NCBI GenBank assembly: GCA_021372865.1
Contig: JAJFTO010000013.1
Location: forward strand, 1-64,000
From: Porphyromonadaceae bacterium
GTDB taxonomy: Bacteria; Bacteroidota; Bacteroidia; Bacteroidales; Dysgonomonadaceae
Direction of reading: 5' to 3'
DNA: 64,000 nucleotides
The stretch's first letter is position 1; each line of letters opens with the position of its first letter. Under the pieces are notes generated by a model. It did not search any database and had not been told where the DNA came from. It saw only the letters and a program-made list of their open reading frames with translations. The translations under genes were made by a program, and so were the position numbers. Positions 1 through 9,565 of this stretch are shown here, piece by piece.

Positions 1-27
1 CTTGATTCATTGTTTCTTGCTTTTGGG

Positions 28-56
28 CAAAGCTAAAAACAAGTTTTCAATTCAAA
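28..56 (-). promoter_or_regulatory. Putative promoter firing left out of the window
   Basis: On the minus strand TAGCTTTG (28-35) matches the Bacteroidota -7 consensus TAnnTTTG. A TTTG lies upstream at 53-56, giving a 17-base spacer, slightly shorter than the usual 19-21. It would drive a gene beyond the left edge. Nothing else was recognised in bases 1-225, which hold no convincing gene. Confidence 0.35.
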
Positions 57-225
57 TCGTCACGCTCAAAAAAGATGCCTAACTATGCGATATACAATAA
101 TTTCAAAGATCGTTTTTTAATTTAAAGTGCCCACTAATGTAAGGATATATAAAAAAATGGATTAACGGTTCACCCCATCGGATGGCTGTCATCAAAGCAG
201 AAATTCCGGGATGGAGGAAACAGAA

Positions 226-1011
226 TCAGAACCCACGCTGCCGCATTGCTTCAAAAGTAAGAATGGCTGTAGAGACCGAGACATTGAGCGAATCGATTTT
301 TCCGCGCATAGGAATCTTGATTCGCTTTGTCGCGTTTTTCAGCCAGAAACCGGTTAACCCATCTGCTTCGGTACCCATGACAATGGCGGAGGGTATGGTA
401 AAATCAACATTTTGGTAAAACTCTGCAGCCTGCAACTCTGCGGCATACACAGTAATCCCGTGTTCATGCAACCAGGTCAATGCCTCCTCAGAAGTACATA
501 CAGCCGTCTGCACGGTGAAAAGTCCCCCCACGCCGGAACGGATCACGTTGGGATTGTACAGGTCGGTTTGTGGATCGCAGACAATCACGGCATCTGCTGC
601 AGCCGCATCGGCGGTACGCAGTACGGCACCCAGGTTGCCCGGCTTCTCCACAGACTCAAGCAATATAAGAAAAGGATTTTTAGTAAGTCGGATATCTTTC
701 AGATCGTGCGACTTGGGTTTCAGCAATGCGACAATTCCATCGGAGTTTTCCCGATAGGCTATCTTTGCGAATACCCCTGGAGATACTGAAAAGAGCATCT
801 CTTCGGGAATCGGATCCAACACATTGGGATATTTCGTCTTGTCGAACATTTCCCTACAAAGATAAACAGCCTTCACGCGATAACCACTCTGTAAAGCCAG
901 GGAGAGTTCACGGGCACCTTCAGTTACGAAGAGCTGCTGTTCCCTCCTCTCATTGCTTTTCGAAAGCTTAATAATATTCTTTATGGCCGGATTTTGCAGA
1001 CTTGTGATCAT
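226..1011 (-). CDS. TrmH/SpoU-family RNA 2'-O-methyltransferase
   Basis: This 261-residue protein is a SPOUT-class RNA methyltransferase that would move a methyl group from S-adenosylmethionine to a ribose 2'-OH, probably in 23S rRNA. The N-terminal third (about 1-100) is the SpoU substrate-binding domain. The three SpoU motifs follow in order: EKPGNLGAVLRTADA (about 122-136, with the catalytic Asn and Arg), VMGTEADGL (211-219) and IPMRGKIDSLNVSVS (233-247). The last two form the knotted cofactor site. The start is an ATG six bases after the stop of the upstream thioredoxin gene, so the two are probably co-transcribed. The exact rRNA position cannot be assigned from sequence. Confidence 0.9.
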   Translation of the reverse strand: MITSLQNPAIKNIIKLSKSNERREQQLFVTEGARELSLALQSGYRVKAVYLCREMFDKTKYPNVLDPIPEEMLFSVSPGVFAKIAYRENSDGIVALLKPKSHDLKDIRLTKNPFLILLESVEKPGNLGAVLRTADAAAADAVIVCDPQTDLYNPNVIRSGVGGLFTVQTAVCTSEEALTWLHEHGITVYAAELQAAEFYQNVDFTIPSAIVMGTEADGLTGFWLKNATKRIKIPMRGKIDSLNVSVSTAILTFEAMRQRGF

Positions 1012-1017
1012 CTCTCT

Positions 1018-1479
1018 TCAGAGCTCGGTTTTACTATCTTTTTTCAGTAGAAAAGTATCGATAGCCTCCTTGAAAGATTTTTTTGGCAGGGCACCCATCG
1101 CCATCTGTGGCTGTTCGTTCATCGGAATAAAAAGAAACATGGGAATACTTTGTACACCGAACATGCGCGCCAGTTCGGGTTCCTTGTCCACATCGATCTT
1201 GTAGACATAGATATCCTCTCCATATTCTGCAGCCAGATCTGATAAAATGGGGGAAGTGACTCTGCAGGGTCCGCACCAGGTAGCATAGAAATCTACGATG
1301 GCAGGTTTGTCTCCTTTGTACTTCCAGGTTTCCGGATTATTTTCATAGTTGAACACCTTCTCCAGAAAGGTGGTTTTGGTCAACTCAATCGGTTTCACCT
1401 TTTCTTTATTTTGCGGCTCGGAAGCAGAAACACTGAAGAATGCGATCAGTGCTAAAAACAGTATCGTCTGAATTCTCAT
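1018..1479 (-). CDS. Exported thioredoxin-family protein
   Basis: This 153-residue protein has an N-terminal hydrophobic signal peptide (about residues 1-20, ending in VSAS) and a thioredoxin fold with the active site WCGPC at 68-72 and a cis-proline at SIP (about 113). It should act in the periplasm as a dithiol-disulfide oxidoreductase. The canonical CGPC site is that of thioredoxin rather than of DsbA. A conserved Asp in VDFYATWCG precedes the active site, as in classical thioredoxins. It sits directly upstream of the RNA methyltransferase gene (6-base gap). The partner proteins are unknown; periplasmic thioredoxins are common in Bacteroidota. Confidence 0.9.
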   Translation of the reverse strand: MRIQTILFLALIAFFSVSASEPQNKEKVKPIELTKTTFLEKVFNYENNPETWKYKGDKPAIVDFYATWCGPCRVTSPILSDLAAEYGEDIYVYKIDVDKEPELARMFGVQSIPMFLFIPMNEQPQMAMGALPKKSFKEAIDTFLLKKDSKTEL

Positions 1480-1584
1480 TGTGGGTAATCTTTACAGTGT
1501 GATTTTTAATTATGAAACAAATATTCTATTATTCAATGCGCATATTACAACAACAATGTATGGACGAAAGTTTTACGGTATCAT

Positions 1585-2088
1585 TTAAAAAATCGTGCGA
1601 TCTTTGTATTGAAAGATATTCTTGCTGGGTACGCCAAATTCCCTTGCGGAGATTTCCTCTACTGCCACTTTCCATATTTTCACATTCTTCACGGAGGGAT
1701 TCGAGTAGCTGAACGATCTGTCGGAATAATGTCGCATAATGATGTCAAGTGCTTTCACTTTCTCATCAAATTCCTCTTCAAAGTTTACTTTGCCATTACA
1801 AATCACGCTGTCGGCACGCATCCGATAGCTGCAGGCCATATCTTCATCCTGCCACATGAGTTCCGGATGGGTACAGAAGGTAATGCAGACATTGGGATTA
1901 TTTTCAAGTATGGAAATTGAATGTCCTTCCTGTGCGGAATGGAGATAGATTATCTCGTCTTCATATCCGAAGTTCATTGGCAGCACATAGGGGATGCCAT
2001 TCTCATCGGCCATTCCCACGTAACACAACGCACAGGCATGGATTACCTTTTCGATTCGTACCTTTTCTTCCAGCGGATAGGTTCTCAT
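1585..2088 (-). CDS. Pyridoxamine 5'-phosphate oxidase-like flavin-binding protein
   Basis: This 167-residue protein resembles the split-barrel FMN-binding family that includes NimA-type nitroimidazole reductases and putative PPOX proteins. Features seen are an early ALCYVGMADENGIPYVLP strand, then FGYEDEIIYLHSA and the HSISILENNPNVCITF segment, which fit the FMN-binding barrel. No signal peptide is present, so it is cytoplasmic. It starts 9 bases after the GH43 gene upstream and is probably its operon partner, though no functional link is evident. The substrate is unknown; NimA-like reductase activity is only one possibility. Confidence 0.75.
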   Translation of the reverse strand: MRTYPLEEKVRIEKVIHACALCYVGMADENGIPYVLPMNFGYEDEIIYLHSAQEGHSISILENNPNVCITFCTHPELMWQDEDMACSYRMRADSVICNGKVNFEEEFDEKVKALDIIMRHYSDRSFSYSNPSVKNVKIWKVAVEEISAREFGVPSKNIFQYKDRTIF

Positions 2089-2097
2089 GATGTACTT

Positions 2098-3222
2098 TCA
2101 CAATTTCTTTTTCGATGTGGAGGGTCCATCTATTGTGAGCAGACCCTGCTCATCGATTTTTGCCTCATCGAGAAAAACAACCCGTTTGTTACCCGTCTTT
2201 GAGGTTCTCCCATGATAAACACAGTACATCTTACTTTTATCCTTCGACTGGAAAATCATGTTATGACCGGTTCCGGTCACGTCTCCACCTCTGCCTGTAT
2301 TCTTTTCCAGCACCGGATTATTGGATGCTTTCACAAAAGGGCCCAGCGGATTATTGGAAACTGCATACCCCACGGCATAATGTTCGCCTCCAAAAAAATT
2401 GGCAGAATACATGATGTATATCTTATCATTGAACGGGAAGGCAAAAGAACCTTCCGTCCAGCGGCGGTTTACCTCGCCGGCTGTAACGGAGCGACTTTCC
2501 CACTCTGTCTGCGGATCGTCCATCGTTGTGGGAGGCTGCAACAGCAGCACCGGCTCCCCGATTACGGAAGTGAAATCGTCTGAGATCTCCACCCCGTATA
2601 CCCAGCTTTCTTCTATTTCCTTAAAAAGACTCTTATCCCGTGCCCATTGCGCCACTTCGCTTTCAACCGGATGTTTGTAACAACAGCGGGAATAGTAAAG
2701 ATAAGTTTTTCCATTATATTGCAGGATGTTCGCATCAATAATCGGATAGCCCGGATCGAATATCGGTTTATCGGATACCTCCAGAAACGGGCCGGTTGGC
2801 TTATCGGCCACAGCCACACCAAGACGGAAGTTTTCCTGCTCATTGGTAGGATTTACCTTCCAGTCGGCACTGAAAAACATATAATATTTTCCGTTGATCT
2901 CATACACTTCCGGGGCCCAATAGTTTTTTACGGTCCACGAACCCGGTTGGTTTCCCGAGTAAACTTCTCCTTCCGGCTGCCAGTCCACCAGATTATCTGA
3001 GCTGTAGGCAACAAAGCCTTTTTCTGTTCCTCCGGTACCATACATATAATACTTTCCGTCGGAAGCCGAGAGGATAAACGGATCGCCAAAAGCAACCGGC
3101 AAAGGGTTGGAATAGGTAACTGGTTCTGACGAACGCTTCTCCGCTCCTGCAGTACAACCTGCCAGGAAAGACACAAACAGAAGCGTCATGCACAACCTTC
3201 TGCAAATATTTCTCGTGATCAT
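2098..3222 (-). CDS. Glycoside hydrolase family 43 lipoprotein
   Basis: This 374-residue lipoprotein (lipobox LAGC, Cys at about 23) has the five-bladed GH43 propeller. The three expected acidic residues are visible: Asp in GDPFIL (general base), Asp in IIDANIL (pKa modulator) and Glu in WTEGSFAF (general acid). Blade repeats such as DGKYYMYGT, NGKYYMFFS and NGKTYLYYS support the fold. GH43 enzymes act on arabinan, arabinoxylan or xylan side chains, but the specificity here is not readable. The ATG at 3222 is preferred over one 13 codons upstream. A -7 motif lies at 3249-3256, so the longer start would fall upstream of the transcript, and the shorter form begins with a perfect lipoprotein signal. 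Confidence 0.88.
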   Translation of the reverse strand: MITRNICRRLCMTLLFVSFLAGCTAGAEKRSSEPVTYSNPLPVAFGDPFILSASDGKYYMYGTGGTEKGFVAYSSDNLVDWQPEGEVYSGNQPGSWTVKNYWAPEVYEINGKYYMFFSADWKVNPTNEQENFRLGVAVADKPTGPFLEVSDKPIFDPGYPIIDANILQYNGKTYLYYSRCCYKHPVESEVAQWARDKSLFKEIEESWVYGVEISDDFTSVIGEPVLLLQPPTTMDDPQTEWESRSVTAGEVNRRWTEGSFAFPFNDKIYIMYSANFFGGEHYAVGYAVSNNPLGPFVKASNNPVLEKNTGRGGDVTGTGHNMIFQSKDKSKMYCVYHGRTSKTGNKRVVFLDEAKIDEQGLLTIDGPSTSKKKL

Positions 3223-3248
3223 AGACTTTTTTTTACTGTAGCTGTTGA

Positions 3249-3256
3249 CAAAGATA
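3249..3256 (-). promoter_or_regulatory. Putative -7 promoter element of the GH43 gene
   Basis: On the minus strand the sequence is TATCTTTG, a full match to TAnnTTTG, placed 27 bases upstream of the chosen GH43 start at 3222. No clear TTTG element is seen at the expected distance. Confidence 0.5.
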
Positions 3257-3322
3257 AACAAAAAAAAGGAAAAACCTGCTTCAGATTCTTCCTTTCTATA
3301 CTCAATCCACGGGAAGCGGATA

Positions 3323-3667
3323 TCACTTCACCTTGTCCACGATTGCCTTGAAAGCTTCGGGATGGTTCATTGCCAGGTCGGCAAGCACCTTGCGGTTGAT
3401 TTCAATTTCATTTTTATGCAGTGCGCCCATCAAACGTGAATAGGACATGCCGTTTTCACGGGCAGCAGCATTGATACGCTGGATCCAGAGTGCACGGAAA
3501 TTGCGTTTTTTGTTTTTGCGGTCACGATAGGCGTAAGTCAAACCTTTCTCCCACGTGTTCTTGGCTACGGTCCACACATTTTTGCGGGCACCGATATAGC
3601 CTCTTGTAAGTTTCAGAACTTTCTTTCTGCGGTTGCGCGAGGCAACATGATTGACTGATCTTGGCAT
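3323..3667 (-). CDS. rplT: 50S ribosomal protein L20
   Basis: This 114-residue protein is the early 23S rRNA assembly protein L20. It begins [19 protein letters not shown] and carries the family hallmark [15 protein letters not shown], followed by [16 protein letters not shown]. Length matches the family (about 115-120). It follows rpmI by 101 bases in the conserved order infC-rpmI-rplT. In other bacteria L20 also represses this operon by binding its mRNA; whether it does so here is not shown. Confidence 0.98.
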   Translation of the reverse strand: MPRSVNHVASRNRRKKVLKLTRGYIGARKNVWTVAKNTWEKGLTYAYRDRKNKKRNFRALWIQRINAAARENGMSYSRLMGALHKNEIEINRKVLADLAMNHPEAFKAIVDKVK

Positions 3668-3768
3668 AATGTTACTTGTTTTGAATGATAGCGTCCCTGT
3701 CTTGCAGAGCTCTTCAGAGCATACATCCTGTTAATAAATCTCTTTACTGGAAACCCTCCCGGCATGAA

Positions 3769-3966
3769 CTATTTCATTGCCAGCAGTGTCTTGATACTGT
3801 TTAGGTCAGATTTGTGAACAAGGCCCATATGCGTAAGATTTCTCTTCTGCTTTTTGGTCTTCTTCGTCAAGATGTGACTTTTGTACGCATGTTTCCGTTT
3901 GATTTTTCCTGTTCCGGTAAGGGTAAACCTCTTTTTGGCACCGGAATTAGTCTTCATTTTTGGCAT
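3769..3966 (-). CDS. rpmI: 50S ribosomal protein L35
   Basis: This is a 65-residue basic ribosomal protein with the L35 signature [14 protein letters not shown] at its start, then [20 protein letters not shown]. Length equals the family norm. It lies between infC and rplT. Unlike a simple operon member it has its own strong predicted promoter (4032-4063), and a terminator-like hairpin sits just beyond infC, so rpmI-rplT can probably be transcribed separately. Confidence 0.97.
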   Translation of the reverse strand: MPKMKTNSGAKKRFTLTGTGKIKRKHAYKSHILTKKTKKQKRNLTHMGLVHKSDLNSIKTLLAMK

Positions 3967-4003
3967 TTTGCTGTCTTCGAATTTGTGAATATTATTTTAT
4001 CCG

Positions 4004-4024
4004 TTTCTCCGCGGTAAGGAGAAA
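4004..4024 (-). other. Small leader hairpin upstream of rpmI
   Basis: A perfect 7-bp stem (4004-4010 with 4018-4024) encloses a 7-base loop, right after the predicted rpmI transcription start. It could be an RNA structure bound by L20 or a transcript-stabilising 5' hairpin, but neither can be decided from sequence. Confidence 0.4.
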
Positions 4025-4031
4025 AAGCGTG

Positions 4032-4063
4032 CAAAAGTAATGATTTTATCCGAACAATCAAAA
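4032..4063 (-). promoter_or_regulatory. Promoter for rpmI-rplT
   Basis: The minus strand reads TTTTG (4063-4059), a 19-base spacer, then TACTTTTG (4039-4032). This matches the Bacteroidota -33/-7 consensus TTTG-N19-21-TAnnTTTG in both elements and spacing. It sits 66 bases upstream of rpmI, in the gap after infC. Confidence 0.75.
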
Positions 4064-4160
4064 CATTAACAGTTTATTTTTTGCGGATCTTATTTTCGGA
4101 ACGATGTACACAGCACCGGAGAGAAACGATCTTTCCTCCGAGCAGGATGAAATGGAACGA

Positions 4161-4196
4161 TTAAAAAAGCCGGTCAAATGTTTCTTTACCGGCCCT
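4161..4196 (-). terminator. Intrinsic terminator or attenuator after infC
   Basis: On the minus strand GCCGGT (4193-4188) and ACCGGC (4174-4169) form a GC-rich stem around a 13-base loop, followed by a run of six T. It lies 34 bases beyond the infC stop and upstream of the rpmI promoter. It would uncouple thrS-infC from rpmI-rplT, fully or partly. Confidence 0.7.
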
Positions 4197-4226
4197 GTTC
4201 TTAGTCATTGTGAAGGAGGGGTGCGT

Positions 4227-4781
4227 TTACTCTTCCTTCGACTCCTTTTTGGGAGCGGGAATTCCCTTTTTTGGCGTCAGCATGATAGACATTCTTTTTC
4301 CTTCCATGATGGGCATATGCTCCACTTTTGCATAATCTTCCAGGTCGTTGGCAAAACGCAGCAGCAACACTTCGCCCTGTTCTTTAAAGAGGATGGAACG
4401 ACCCCTGAAGAATACATACGCTTTCACTTTTGAGCCTTCACCCAGAAAGTTCATTGCATGTTTCAGTTTAAAGTTATAATCGTGATCGTCTGTCTGCGGG
4501 CCAAACCGTATTTCTTTTACTGTCACCTTGACCGATTTTGCTTTTTGTTCCTTCAGTTTTTTCTTCTGCTGATAAACAAATTTCTTGTAATCGATGATCC
4601 TGCATACAGGAGGTTTTGCCGTGGGTGCAATTTCAACAAGGTCTAATTCCTGTTCTTCGGCCAATTTCAATGCCTCTCTCATGGAATAAATACCCTCGGT
4701 CACGTTATCGCCTACTAACCGGACTTCCGGAACCCGGATACGTTCATTGATCCGGTGCTGGTCTTTTGAGTCTTTTCTCAT
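4227..4781 (-). CDS. infC: Translation initiation factor IF-3
   Basis: This 184-residue protein is IF-3, which binds the 30S subunit, blocks premature 50S joining and checks the start codon. The N-terminal domain carries [16 protein letters not shown]. The C-terminal domain carries [19 protein letters not shown], followed by [13 protein letters not shown]. The start is an ordinary ATG rather than the AUU or other rare codon used by infC in enterobacteria. A charged tail ([15 protein letters not shown]) extends slightly past the core. It follows thrS by 67 bases and forms the classic thrS-infC pair. Confidence 0.97.
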   Translation of the reverse strand: MRKDSKDQHRINERIRVPEVRLVGDNVTEGIYSMREALKLAEEQELDLVEIAPTAKPPVCRIIDYKKFVYQQKKKLKEQKAKSVKVTVKEIRFGPQTDDHDYNFKLKHAMNFLGEGSKVKAYVFFRGRSILFKEQGEVLLLRFANDLEDYAKVEHMPIMEGKRMSIMLTPKKGIPAPKKESKEE

Positions 4782-4848
4782 TCGGTGATGTTAATGTTTT
4801 CGCTGTTTAATTGGTTGTTTTTTTATGAATTCTTTGTTTTACAAATAT

Positions 4849-6804
4849 TTAATTTGACTGGATGGCGGGGTTCATCATTTGATCCACCTCCCGTGCAATC
4901 GTTTCTGCAAATGTAATCAATTTTGTGGAACCCTGGTCCTCTCCGCCCTGTTTTCTTACCGAAACCTCTTCATTTTCTGCTTCTTTCTCACCCACAATCA
5001 GCAGGTAAGGAATGCGTTTCAGCTCGTTGTCTCGAATTTTACGCCCCACTTTTTCGTTGCGGTCATCCACCTCGGCACGGATTTCAAATCGTTTTAATTC
5101 TTTCACGATGTGATGGGCATACTCGTTGAATTTTTCACTGACCGGTAGAATCACAGCCTGGGTAGGCGCCAGCCACAATGGAAATTTACCGGCTGTATGT
5201 TCGATAAGGACGGCTACGAAACGCTCCATGGATCCAAAGGGAGCCCTGTGAATCATTACCGGACGATGCTTCTGGTTGTCGGCACCGGTATACTCCAGCT
5301 CAAAACGCTCGGGCAGGTTGTAATCCACCTGGATGGTTCCCAGCTGCCAGCGGCGTCCCAGGGCATCCTTGACCATAAAATCGAGTTTTGGTCCGTAGAA
5401 GGCAGCTTCACCCAGCACGACCTTTGCTTTCAGTCCCTTTTCCCGGCAAGCCTCCACAATTGCACTTTCGGCTTTCTGCCAGTTCTCGTCGCTACCGATA
5501 TATTTCTCTCTGTTTTCCGGATCACGCAACGATATCTGTGCCTCGAAATTTTGAAAATCGAGTGCTTTGAAGATGATAAAGATGATATCCATCACCTTGA
5601 GGAACTCCTCCTTCACCTGATCGGGCGTACAGAAGATGTGGGCATCGTCCTGCGTGAAGCCGCGCACACGGGTCAGTCCGTGCAGCTCTCCACTCTGCTC
5701 GTAACGATAAACCGTACCAAACTCGGCCAACCGGAGTGGCAATTCTTTATAGGAACGGGGAAAAGCCTTATATATCTCACAGTGGTGGGGACAGTTCATC
5801 GGTTTAAGCAGAAACTCCTCACCTTCTTCGGGGGTATGAATCGGCTGAAAAGAGTCTTTGCCATATTTGGCATAATGGCCCGAGGTCACATACAACTGCT
5901 TGTTACCGATATGTGGAGTGATCACCTGATCATAATCAAACTCCCGTTGTATTTTCTTCAGGAAATCTTCGAGGCGGAGGCGCAACTGTGTACCCTTGGG
6001 CAACCACAATGGTAGGCCTGCGCCCACGGTCTGTGAGAAATGAAACAGCTGGAGCTCCTTGCCTATTTTCCGGTGGTCCCTCTTTTTGGCCTCTTCGAGC
6101 ATGGCCAGATACTCATCGAGCATTTTCTTTTTCGGGAAAGTAATGCCATAGAGTCTTGTCAGCTGGGGCCGTTTCTCATCTCCCCGCCAGTAAGCACCTG
6201 CAGAAGACAACACCTTCACAGCTTTGATGTAGGAGGTATTGGGCAAATGAGGTCCGCGACATAAGTCGGTAAAACCTCCCTGCGTATAGGTAGTGATGGC
6301 GCCATCCTCCAGGTCATTGATCAGCTCCACCTTATATAGTTCATTGCGTGCTCCAAACATGCCGAGGGCATCGCTTTTGGAGATGCTTTTCCGTTGAATC
6401 TCCTCGTGGGCAGCAACCAGTTCCATCATCTTCTTTTCGATTACAGGAAAATCATTGTCTTTGATGGTGACACCTTCACCCGGATCCACATCGTAATAGA
6501 AACCATTTTCAATAGCCGGTCCGATACCAAACTTGATGCCGGGATAAAGTTCCTGTAAAGCTTCGGCCATAAGGTGCGCCGAAGAGTGCCAGTAGGCATG
6601 TTTTCCTTCCTCATCTTCCCACTTGAGCAGGTTCACAGCAGCATCCTCCTCAATGGGGCGCGTGAGATCCCATGTTTCACCGTTTACACTTACGGCCAGC
6701 ACCTCCTGTGCCAACCGCTGACTGATGCTTTGTGCTATCTCTAATCCAGTGACTCCTTTTTCAAATTCCCTTACAGAGGCGTCGGGAAATGTAATTTTTA
6801 TCAT
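4849..6804 (-). CDS. thrS: Threonine-tRNA ligase
   Basis: This 651-residue class II aminoacyl-tRNA synthetase has the full architecture: TGS domain (about 1-60), editing domain with [11 protein letters not shown] and SAGAYWRGD, catalytic core and C-terminal anticodon-binding domain (about 545-640). Catalytic features include [10 protein letters not shown], whose Cys should bind the zinc that selects threonine, motif 2 around [18 protein letters not shown], and motif 3 [13 protein letters not shown]. It heads the translation block and is followed by infC. A -7 promoter motif lies 42 bases upstream. Confidence 0.98.
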   Translation of the reverse strand: MIKITFPDASVREFEKGVTGLEIAQSISQRLAQEVLAVSVNGETWDLTRPIEEDAAVNLLKWEDEEGKHAYWHSSAHLMAEALQELYPGIKFGIGPAIENGFYYDVDPGEGVTIKDNDFPVIEKKMMELVAAHEEIQRKSISKSDALGMFGARNELYKVELINDLEDGAITTYTQGGFTDLCRGPHLPNTSYIKAVKVLSSAGAYWRGDEKRPQLTRLYGITFPKKKMLDEYLAMLEEAKKRDHRKIGKELQLFHFSQTVGAGLPLWLPKGTQLRLRLEDFLKKIQREFDYDQVITPHIGNKQLYVTSGHYAKYGKDSFQPIHTPEEGEEFLLKPMNCPHHCEIYKAFPRSYKELPLRLAEFGTVYRYEQSGELHGLTRVRGFTQDDAHIFCTPDQVKEEFLKVMDIIFIIFKALDFQNFEAQISLRDPENREKYIGSDENWQKAESAIVEACREKGLKAKVVLGEAAFYGPKLDFMVKDALGRRWQLGTIQVDYNLPERFELEYTGADNQKHRPVMIHRAPFGSMERFVAVLIEHTAGKFPLWLAPTQAVILPVSEKFNEYAHHIVKELKRFEIRAEVDDRNEKVGRKIRDNELKRIPYLLIVGEKEAENEEVSVRKQGGEDQGSTKLITFAETIAREVDQMMNPAIQSN

Positions 6805-6845
6805 GCTTTGTTTGTGCTTTGTAAATCTTCTTCGTAATGTGACTG

Positions 6846-6853
6846 CAAATGTA
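6846..6853 (-). promoter_or_regulatory. Putative -7 promoter element of thrS
   Basis: The minus strand reads TACATTTG, a full TAnnTTTG match, 42 bases upstream of the thrS start. A TTTG lies upstream at 6878-6881, but the spacer of 24 is long, so the -33 assignment is weak. Confidence 0.55.
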
Positions 6854-6975
6854 GTGATTTTGTGGTTGATGAAACAGCAAAACTACAAGAAAATTGCACC
6901 CTGCCTTGTTGAAAGAGTTTTTCATTCGACATGCAAAATCCCATATAGGTAAAATTTAACGGTCTGACAAACCTA

Positions 6976-9036
6976 TCATTGCATTCTCTTGATAATGCTG
7001 TATGACTGCACAATACCAAGCTCACCGGCTTTGCGTAAATCATCGAGCCCCGAAGCGGTTTCACCGATGGCCAGGCGCGAGATACCCCGGTTGAAATAAG
7101 CTTCTGCAAACTGGGGTTCCAGCTCAATCGCTTTCGAGTAATCTGCAATGGCTGCGCGGTAATCTTTCTCCAGGCTTAAGATCTCGGCCCGATTATAATA
7201 GGCGTAAATGAAATTGGGATTGATACGGAGGATTGTTTCATATTCCTTCAGTATCTCTTCGTAGTCTATCGACCGGGTAGATATCTCGGGTAGTCGGGGT
7301 TTACCGGCAATATTGCTCAATTCGGGCAAATTGATACCCTCACTGCTGCCCACAGTGCTGGGATCATTCTGCAAACGGTCATACTCAATTTGCTTCGAAC
7401 GCACCACCGCACGACCAAAATGAGCAAGCAGCATGTCGGGTCTCAACGAGATTACTCTGTCCAGGTCCTTCAGCGCATTTTCATAATCCTGCACAAGCAT
7501 AAAATCCATGGCTCTCCCAAAATAGAGAGATGCGTTCGAAGAGTCGCTCTCAAGCCTCTTGGAATAATTATCGATGGATCGAAAATGGGTCTGTATCTGC
7601 AGTTCATTCAGGGGAGCTTCGTTGTTGGTCGCTTTCAGTACCCAGGTAAGGTTCATCTCACTATTGGCCCTGTCCAAAACTTCCGAGTAATATACCGGCC
7701 GGTTGACCTCGTATGCCCGTTCGTAATAGGTGAGAACAAACATGGGTTCAGGATTCACCGGCGCGTGTATGTTCTGCACCTTACCCCGGCTCTGACGCTG
7801 ATATTTGGTCTTTTGGCTGCTTTCACTGTCGGCCACAACCAGCATGTTAAACTTTTCTATATCCTGATCCGTCTGTTCCCGGGTATTTTTCGTCTCACCT
7901 TGACCTCGGGCTTGTTTAAAGGGTTCGGGATTGGTGGAGGCTGCTTTGCGGGCTTTTGACTCTTCGGCACGGGCCAGCATATAATCTTTTTCAGCACCCC
8001 GCAGGTCGTTCATCTCCCGCTTCAATTCTGATCGCATATAGTAACCGGTGAAAAAATCGGGGTGGCCATCAATGACCACATTCAGGTCGGCCAGTGCTGC
8101 CTGCCTGTTGCCGGTCTCATTATGAAGCATGGCCCGGTTTAAAAATGCGATTGTGTTATCGGGCTCCAGTTCAATCACCTTGTCGAAGTCGCGTATGGCC
8201 CTGTTATTGTCAGCTACCTGTGCACGAAGCAGTCCCCGGTTGAATCGGGCAATGAGATTGTTCTCATCCATCTCTATTACCCGGTCATAGTCGGCCATGG
8301 CTCCGCGCAGGTCGTTCAGGTTATATTTCACCAGTCCACGGTTGATATAGTTTCCTTCGAAGTAAGGATCCAGCCGGATGGCCTCATCCAGATCGGCCAG
8401 TGCATTGTTGTATTCTTTTTGCTGCAAATAAAGCACACCTCTTGCAGCAAAAGACTGTGAAGTATAGGGATCGATACTGATCGCTTTATCCAGGTCAGCC
8501 ATTGCATTTGTGGTATCTTTCATTTCCAGATACATCTGTGAACGTGTAAGATAACCTGGCGTATAATCAGGGAAACGGCGCAACAGCACTTCAAAAAATT
8601 TCGCAGCCACCTCATACTGTTTTAATTCCACGTTTACGATTGCCATATTCACCAGTGTGATCCGGTCCTCGGGAAAAAACTCCAGACTTCGCTGATAATC
8701 GGAAGCGGCCTGTTCATATTTTTCCTGGTTTTGGCGCGCCGCCCCACGCAACTGATAGGCAGCCGTATAATATGGATTGCGCAACAAGCATTCGTCGGCG
8801 TCATCTTCGGCACCCTTGAAATCATCGAGCATAAACTTGGCCGTAGCTCTGAAATAGTAAGGATCAGCAAGGTAAGGCTTCGCTGTGATGACCTGGTTGA
8901 AGTACTGGATTGCGAGCACGTAATCCTCGAAATAGAGAGCATTCCTGCCAATCATCATCACCCGGTCGGTATTCACTTGTGCCGAGACCGGCAAGGAGAA
9001 AAGCATGATGCAAAATGCCAGTATGAATTGTTTCAT
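6976..9036 (-). CDS. Large exported tetratricopeptide-repeat protein
   Basis: This 686-residue protein has a signal peptide (MKQFILAFCIMLFSLPVSAQ) and is built mostly of TPR units of about 34 residues. Repeats such as AYFNRGISRLAIGE and YYNRAEILSLEKDYRAAIAD recur from near the N terminus to about 350 and again from about 490 to the end. A charged low-complexity linker rich in Gln, Lys and Arg separates the two arrays. TPR arrays serve as protein-binding scaffolds; no enzyme domain is seen. The likely location is periplasm or outer-membrane face, but its partners are unknown. The ATG at 9036 is chosen because it starts the signal peptide directly; an in-frame ATG 14 codons upstream would place polar residues before it. 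Confidence 0.85.
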   Translation of the reverse strand: MKQFILAFCIMLFSLPVSAQVNTDRVMMIGRNALYFEDYVLAIQYFNQVITAKPYLADPYYFRATAKFMLDDFKGAEDDADECLLRNPYYTAAYQLRGAARQNQEKYEQAASDYQRSLEFFPEDRITLVNMAIVNVELKQYEVAAKFFEVLLRRFPDYTPGYLTRSQMYLEMKDTTNAMADLDKAISIDPYTSQSFAARGVLYLQQKEYNNALADLDEAIRLDPYFEGNYINRGLVKYNLNDLRGAMADYDRVIEMDENNLIARFNRGLLRAQVADNNRAIRDFDKVIELEPDNTIAFLNRAMLHNETGNRQAALADLNVVIDGHPDFFTGYYMRSELKREMNDLRGAEKDYMLARAEESKARKAASTNPEPFKQARGQGETKNTREQTDQDIEKFNMLVVADSESSQKTKYQRQSRGKVQNIHAPVNPEPMFVLTYYERAYEVNRPVYYSEVLDRANSEMNLTWVLKATNNEAPLNELQIQTHFRSIDNYSKRLESDSSNASLYFGRAMDFMLVQDYENALKDLDRVISLRPDMLLAHFGRAVVRSKQIEYDRLQNDPSTVGSSEGINLPELSNIAGKPRLPEISTRSIDYEEILKEYETILRINPNFIYAYYNRAEILSLEKDYRAAIADYSKAIELEPQFAEAYFNRGISRLAIGETASGLDDLRKAGELGIVQSYSIIKRMQ

Positions 9037-9143
9037 TTTTGAATCTTTGGTTGTGCGAATATAGGAATTTTTCTGCATTTATTGTCAAAACCTTTTCTGT
9101 TAGAATGTTTCTTCGCCAGAACGTTTAAAGGTGACCCGTAAAC

Positions 9144-9560
9144 TTACGGTTTACTTTCCAGTATCCTGCGTCCATCCTCCGCCACCCTGATAGCTATTTT
9201 CACTGCATCCTGGGGCAGAATGGATTCTACCAGCTCCGGCCACTCAATAAAACAAAGGTTGCCGCTGTAGAAATAATCTTCGTAACCAAAATCAAAGGCC
9301 TCTTCGATTTTGTTGATGCGATAAAAATCGAAATGAAATATGGGCGTACCCTCTGTGCCCCTGTACTCGTTGATAATGGCAAAGGTAGGGCTGGACACAG
9401 TTTCCGCCACACCCAGCGCTTCACAGAGGGCTTTGATAAAGGTAGTTTTTCCGGCACCCATGTTGCCGTAGAATGCGAACACCTTGTTGTGACCCATTTC
9501 TTTTAAAAAGACGCTTGCTGCCCTTTTGATATCCTTCAAATCTGTGATTTCTATTTGCAT
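9144..9560 (-). CDS. tsaE: tRNA threonylcarbamoyladenosine biosynthesis ATPase TsaE
   Basis: This 138-residue P-loop ATPase is needed for the universal t6A modification of ANN-decoding tRNAs, acting with TsaB, TsaC and TsaD. The Walker A motif GNMGAGKTT is at 32-40. FHFDFYRI and LCFIEWPE further on are the TsaE signatures, and the length is typical. It begins 5 bases after porX on the same strand, so the two are probably one transcript; this neighbourhood is recurrent in Bacteroidota. A separate t6A-linked gene, tcdA, occurs at 31.6 kb. Confidence 0.94.
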   Translation of the reverse strand: MQIEITDLKDIKRAASVFLKEMGHNKVFAFYGNMGAGKTTFIKALCEALGVAETVSSPTFAIINEYRGTEGTPIFHFDFYRINKIEEAFDFGYEDYFYSGNLCFIEWPELVESILPQDAVKIAIRVAEDGRRILESKP

Positions 9561-9565
9561 ATTTT

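Noticed and set aside
5197..6015. 272-codon plus-strand frame inside thrS
   Set aside because: Antisense shadow of a fully conserved synthetase gene.
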